DNA from: Modestobacter excelsi
Lineage (GTDB): Bacteria; Actinomycetota; Actinomycetes; Mycobacteriales; Geodermatophilaceae
Direction: 5' to 3'
DNA: 46,724 bases
Assembly: GCF_005930495.1 (NCBI RefSeq)
Contig: NZ_SJEX01000035.1
Span: 1 to 46,724, forward strand
Positions 44,047 through 46,724 of the stretch are shown here, piece by piece (within the stretch, counting starts at the first letter, position 1; every line of letters begins with the position of its first letter). The position numbers were made by a program, and so were the translations under genes. The notes under the pieces are model-generated. The model was given only the letters and a program-made list of their open reading frames with translations. It made no database searches and was not told the origin of the DNA.

Positions 44047-45315
44047 TCAGCGGCCGAGCTGGACCAGGCTCTGCAGCACCTCGTCGGAGGTGGTGATCAC
44101 GCGGCTGTTCGCCTGGAAGCCGCGCTGGGCGATGATCAGGTCGGTGAACTCCGACGCCAGGTCGACGTTGGACATCTCCAGCGCGCCGGCGGTGAGGGTG
44201 CCGGCGCCGCCGGTCCCGGCGGCGCCGATGACGGCGACACCGGAGTTGTTGCCCACCCGGTAGGAGGAGTTGCCCGACTTCTCCAGCCCGCCGGGGTTGG
44301 AGAACGTCGCCAACGCGAGCTTGCCGATGTCCTGGCGCAGGCTGTTGGAGTAGACGCCGACGATCGTGCCGTCGGAGCTGAGCGAGAACGACTGCAGCGT
44401 GCCCATCGCGTAGCCGTCGGTGGTGGTGGGCTTCAGCGAGCTCTTCGCACCGAACTGGCTGATCGTGCTCAGGTCCAGGGTGAGGCCACCGCCGGCGGGC
44501 TGCGGCCAGCTGGCGGCCGTGGCGGCCGACGGCCGGAAGGTCAGCGTCCGGTCCGCCGCGGCGATCTGGCCGGTCCCGGCGTCGAAGTTCAGCACCGGGG
44601 CCTGCACGCCGGCGGTGCCGGCGTCGGAGTCCGGGGTGAGGTCGGCCCCGTTCTCGTCCTTGAGCGTCAGCGACCAGGCGTTGGGGGTCGCCGTCTTGGT
44701 GAACGTCGCGGTGACCTGGTGCGCGTTGCCCAGCGCGTCGTACATGGTGATCTGGCTCTCCACCGCGTCGTTGGGAGCCGCCCCGCTGGTGAGGTTGCCG
44801 GTGAACCCGCCCTTGGTCGACGCCGAGGGCGGCATCACCTGGCCGTAGGGCACCGACAGGTCGCCGATGGAGCCGTTGGTGTCCACGACGCCGTCGGTGG
44901 CCGTCCAGCCCTGCAGGATCGACCCGTCGGAGGTGACCAGCCGGCCCTGCCCGTCGAAGTCGAACGAGCCGGCCCGGGTGAAGAGCTGCTCGTTCCCGGA
45001 CTGGGTGACGAAGAAGCCGTCGCCGCTGATCATGAAGTCGGTCGACCGGCTGGTGCTCTGCGTCGAGCCCTGGCTGAAGTTGGTGGTGATGCCGGCGACC
45101 TTCACACCCAGACCGACCTGGGCCGGGTTGGTGCCACCGGTGGTCTCGGTGGGCGCCGAGCCGTTGCTCAGCACCTGGGACAGCGTGTCCTGGAAGACCG
45201 TCTGGCTGGACTTGTAGCCCACCGTGTTCACGTTGGCGATGTTGTTGCCGACGGTGTCCAGCTTGGTCTGGTGTGCCTTGAGGCCGGAGATGGCCGAGAA
45301 CATGGAACGCAGCAT
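44047..45315 (-). CDS. flgE: Flagellar hook protein FlgE
   Basis: A 422-residue axial protein. The N-terminal helix MLRSMFSAISGLKAHQTKLDTVGNNIANVNTVGYKSS and the C-terminal LEMSNVDLASEFTDLIIAQRGFQANSRVITTSDEVLQSLVQLGR form the conserved D0 coiled coil. The middle has TDFMISGDGFFVT and RAGSFDFDGQGRLVTSDG, the FlgE/F/G core. The middle domains are of average size. A GAGGAG site precedes the ATG. Confidence 0.96.
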   Translation of the reverse strand: MLRSMFSAISGLKAHQTKLDTVGNNIANVNTVGYKSSQTVFQDTLSQVLSNGSAPTETTGGTNPAQVGLGVKVAGITTNFSQGSTQSTSRSTDFMISGDGFFVTQSGNEQLFTRAGSFDFDGQGRLVTSDGSILQGWTATDGVVDTNGSIGDLSVPYGQVMPPSASTKGGFTGNLTSGAAPNDAVESQITMYDALGNAHQVTATFTKTATPNAWSLTLKDENGADLTPDSDAGTAGVQAPVLNFDAGTGQIAAADRTLTFRPSAATAASWPQPAGGGLTLDLSTISQFGAKSSLKPTTTDGYAMGTLQSFSLSSDGTIVGVYSNSLRQDIGKLALATFSNPGGLEKSGNSSYRVGNNSGVAVIGAAGTGGAGTLTAGALEMSNVDLASEFTDLIIAQRGFQANSRVITTSDEVLQSLVQLGR

Positions 45316-45364
45316 GGGGAGCTCCTCGGGTCGGTGACGGGGATGCGGGGCGGGGACGCCGTCG

Positions 45365-45817
45365 TCAGCTGGTCGCGGACGTGCCGGTGGCGGGGGTCGG
45401 CAGCGCCACCTGGGAGATGCGGGCGAGGTCGACGTCGACGCCGCCGATGACGGCCTGGGACTCCGCCGTGCTGTCGCTGCTGATCTTGACCGCGGTCACC
45501 ACGCCGGTCCTCGTGGCGCCGTCGGAGTCGGTGTAGGAGACGGTCTGGCCGACCAGCGCACCGGCGCTCAGCGACTTCTGCAGCGTCAGCGACTGGCTGT
45601 TCTGCTTCGCGATCGCGTCCAGGCTCTGCACCTGGGCGAGGGTCGCGGTCTGCGCCATCAGCTCGCTGCTGCTGGCCGGGTCACTGGGGTCCTGGTACTT
45701 CAGCTGGGCGACGAGCAGCTTCAGGAACGTCTCGGAGTCGAACCCGTTGGCGCCGCTCACCTGGGTGGTGGCGTTGTGGGTCGCCACCTGCCCGGGGCCG
45801 CTGACTGGGGCGGTCAT
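45365..45817 (-). CDS. flgD: Flagellar hook assembly (cap) protein FlgD
   Basis: A 150-residue scaffold for hook growth. The N-terminal domain is clear (FLKLLVAQLKYQDPSDPASSSELMAQTATLAQVQSLDAI), followed by SLSAGALVGQTVSYTDSDG. It is shorter than enterobacterial FlgD (about 230), since the FlgD Ig-like and tudor-like parts are reduced, a common form in actinobacteria and clostridia. ATG at 45817 follows GGGAG and is 13 bases from the fliK stop. A longer frame to 45907 overlaps fliK and is not conserved. Confidence 0.9.
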   Translation of the reverse strand: MTAPVSGPGQVATHNATTQVSGANGFDSETFLKLLVAQLKYQDPSDPASSSELMAQTATLAQVQSLDAIAKQNSQSLTLQKSLSAGALVGQTVSYTDSDGATRTGVVTAVKISSDSTAESQAVIGGVDVDLARISQVALPTPATGTSATS

Positions 45818-45830
45818 CTGGGGGTCTCCC

Positions 45831-46724
45831 TCACGCGAGGACGTCCACGCCGGACGACGTGGACAGGTCGGAGGTGCGGGCAGTGCTGCCCGCACCGGGG
45901 TGGTCACCAGTCAGCGCCCAGCTGCGCGGCCCGGCGGCGGGCTGGCCGGACCGGCCCTGCCGCTGCTGGGAGTCGGCCAGCTGCTGCTGTGCCGCCCGGG
46001 CCCACGGGCTGCTCTCCTCGCCGGCGTCGGCGCCGACCTCGAGCCGGTTGAGCGAGACGCCCGCGCCCTCGAGGTCGCGGCGCAGGTCGGGCAGCGCGTC
46101 GGCCAGGGCGTGCCGGCCGTGCTCGTGCGCGCCGTGCAGGGTGAGGTCCAGCGTCCCGTTGGTGATGGTGGCCTGGATGGTGACCGGCCCGAGGTCGTCG
46201 GGGGTGATGACCAGGGTCATGGTCTGGCTGCCGTCGGGGGCGTTGGTCAGGACGGCGAGCTGGCGCCCCAGCTGGGCCGCGACCGGCGGCTCGCCGCCCG
46301 GCACCACGGCCGCCGGGGCAGCGGTCGCCGGCGCGACCGGGACGGCCGGCGCGGTGGGCGCCCCGGCGAACACCGGGTCGACGTCGGGTGCCGGCGCGGC
46401 CGCCGTGCGCGAGGACCCCGCCCCCGAGCCACCGGTGCCTCCCTCGGACGTCGCCGCACCGCCGCCGGAGGGGGTGCCCGCGGCGCTGCCGGGCAGCACA
46501 CCGGCGGCCGGGGCCGGCGCGTCGGCAGCGGGTGACGGGGTGGGCGAGGGACCGGCCCCGGCCGACGCCGGGGTCGCGGTGGCCACGGCGGCTACGACGG
46601 TGAACGGGGCGTCGCCGGGCGCCGCCGACGGTGCCGGGGGAGCGCCGCTCGCCGGGAGGCTGGGCGCCGCGGAGACGGCGGCCGGAGCGGCCGGAGCGGC
46701 CGGGACCGCGGGGGCGGCCGGGGC
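45831..46724 (-). CDS. fliK: Flagellar hook-length control protein FliK, partial
   Basis: The frame is open to the right edge, so the N-terminus is outside the window; 297 residues are visible. Most of it is a Pro/Ala/Gly-rich disordered region, as expected of the molecular ruler. The C-terminal Flg_hook domain is recognised by LGRQLAVLTNAPDGSQTMTLVITPDDLGPVTIQATITNGTLDLTL, then HALADALPDLRRDLEGAGVSLNRLEV. It would switch FlhB to late substrates. The gene precedes flgD and flgE, the usual order. Confidence 0.9.
   Translation of the reverse strand, partial: APAAPAVPAAPAAPAAVSAAPSLPASGAPPAPSAAPGDAPFTVVAAVATATPASAGAGPSPTPSPAADAPAPAAGVLPGSAAGTPSGGGAATSEGGTGGSGAGSSRTAAAPAPDVDPVFAGAPTAPAVPVAPATAAPAAVVPGGEPPVAAQLGRQLAVLTNAPDGSQTMTLVITPDDLGPVTIQATITNGTLDLTLHGAHEHGRHALADALPDLRRDLEGAGVSLNRLEVGADAGEESSPWARAAQQQLADSQQRQGRSGQPAAGPRSWALTGDHPGAGSTARTSDLSTSSGVDVLA

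Overview
The window comes from a very GC-rich, flagellated actinobacterium, most likely of the Geodermatophilaceae type (Blastococcus, Geodermatophilus or Modestobacter). This is an inference. It rests on the base composition, the mycothiol S-conjugate amidase, CsoR and DUF305 copper genes, a flagellar locus ordered as in motile actinobacteria, and many start codons that lie 6-7 bases after a -10-like hexamer with no Shine-Dalgarno site. No rRNA, tRNA, CRISPR array, intact insertion sequence or prophage gene was seen.

Left part (1-7979): threonine ammonia-lyase, a DrrAB-type ABC exporter with a possible 24-codon leader ORF, an M3 metallopeptidase, a convergent intergenic region with two matching palindromes, then RNHCP protein and GreA on the minus strand, and Mca with a coupled small membrane protein.

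Metal island (about 8000-19100): an AMIN-like secreted protein, the remains of a phenylacetate-CoA-ligase-like gene, and a copper operon (copZ, csoR, a duplicated-domain HxHP protein, copA, a second P1B ATPase with a CPD motif, a DUF6153-like membrane protein and a DUF305 lipoprotein). A two-part CsoR-type operator precedes copZ. Facing it on the minus strand is an ArsR regulator, a 41-codon His-rich micro-ORF and a CDF exporter, all translationally coupled. The flanking genes greA, mca, small membrane protein, DUF255 protein, hemolysin III and uppS match the M. tuberculosis Rv1080c-Rv1086 order from memory, so the metal genes look inserted into a conserved block.

Middle part (19176-30397): DUF255 thioredoxin-fold protein, a ribbon-helix-helix candidate, a geranylgeranyl-reductase-family oxidoreductase, hemolysin III, a short-chain Z-prenyl synthase, a DUF885 metallopeptidase, a tiny membrane protein, a PadR regulator next to an ABC-2 exporter whose promoter carries a PadR-like inverted repeat, and a PIN-PhoH ATPase with a structured leader, closed by a strong bidirectional terminator.

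Right part (30394-46724, all minus strand): fliK (cut by the window edge), flgD, flgE, terminator, flbD, motA, motB, linker ORF, fliL, hairpins, fliM, fliN, fliO, fliP, linker ORF, fliQ, fliR, flhB, flhA, flhF and a small membrane protein. These make the hook, stator, switch and export gate of a flagellum. FlhF is the oddest gene: 1014 residues, a roughly 300-residue Ala/Glu/Arg coiled-coil insert with a 15-bp minisatellite, and no recognisable GTPase motifs.
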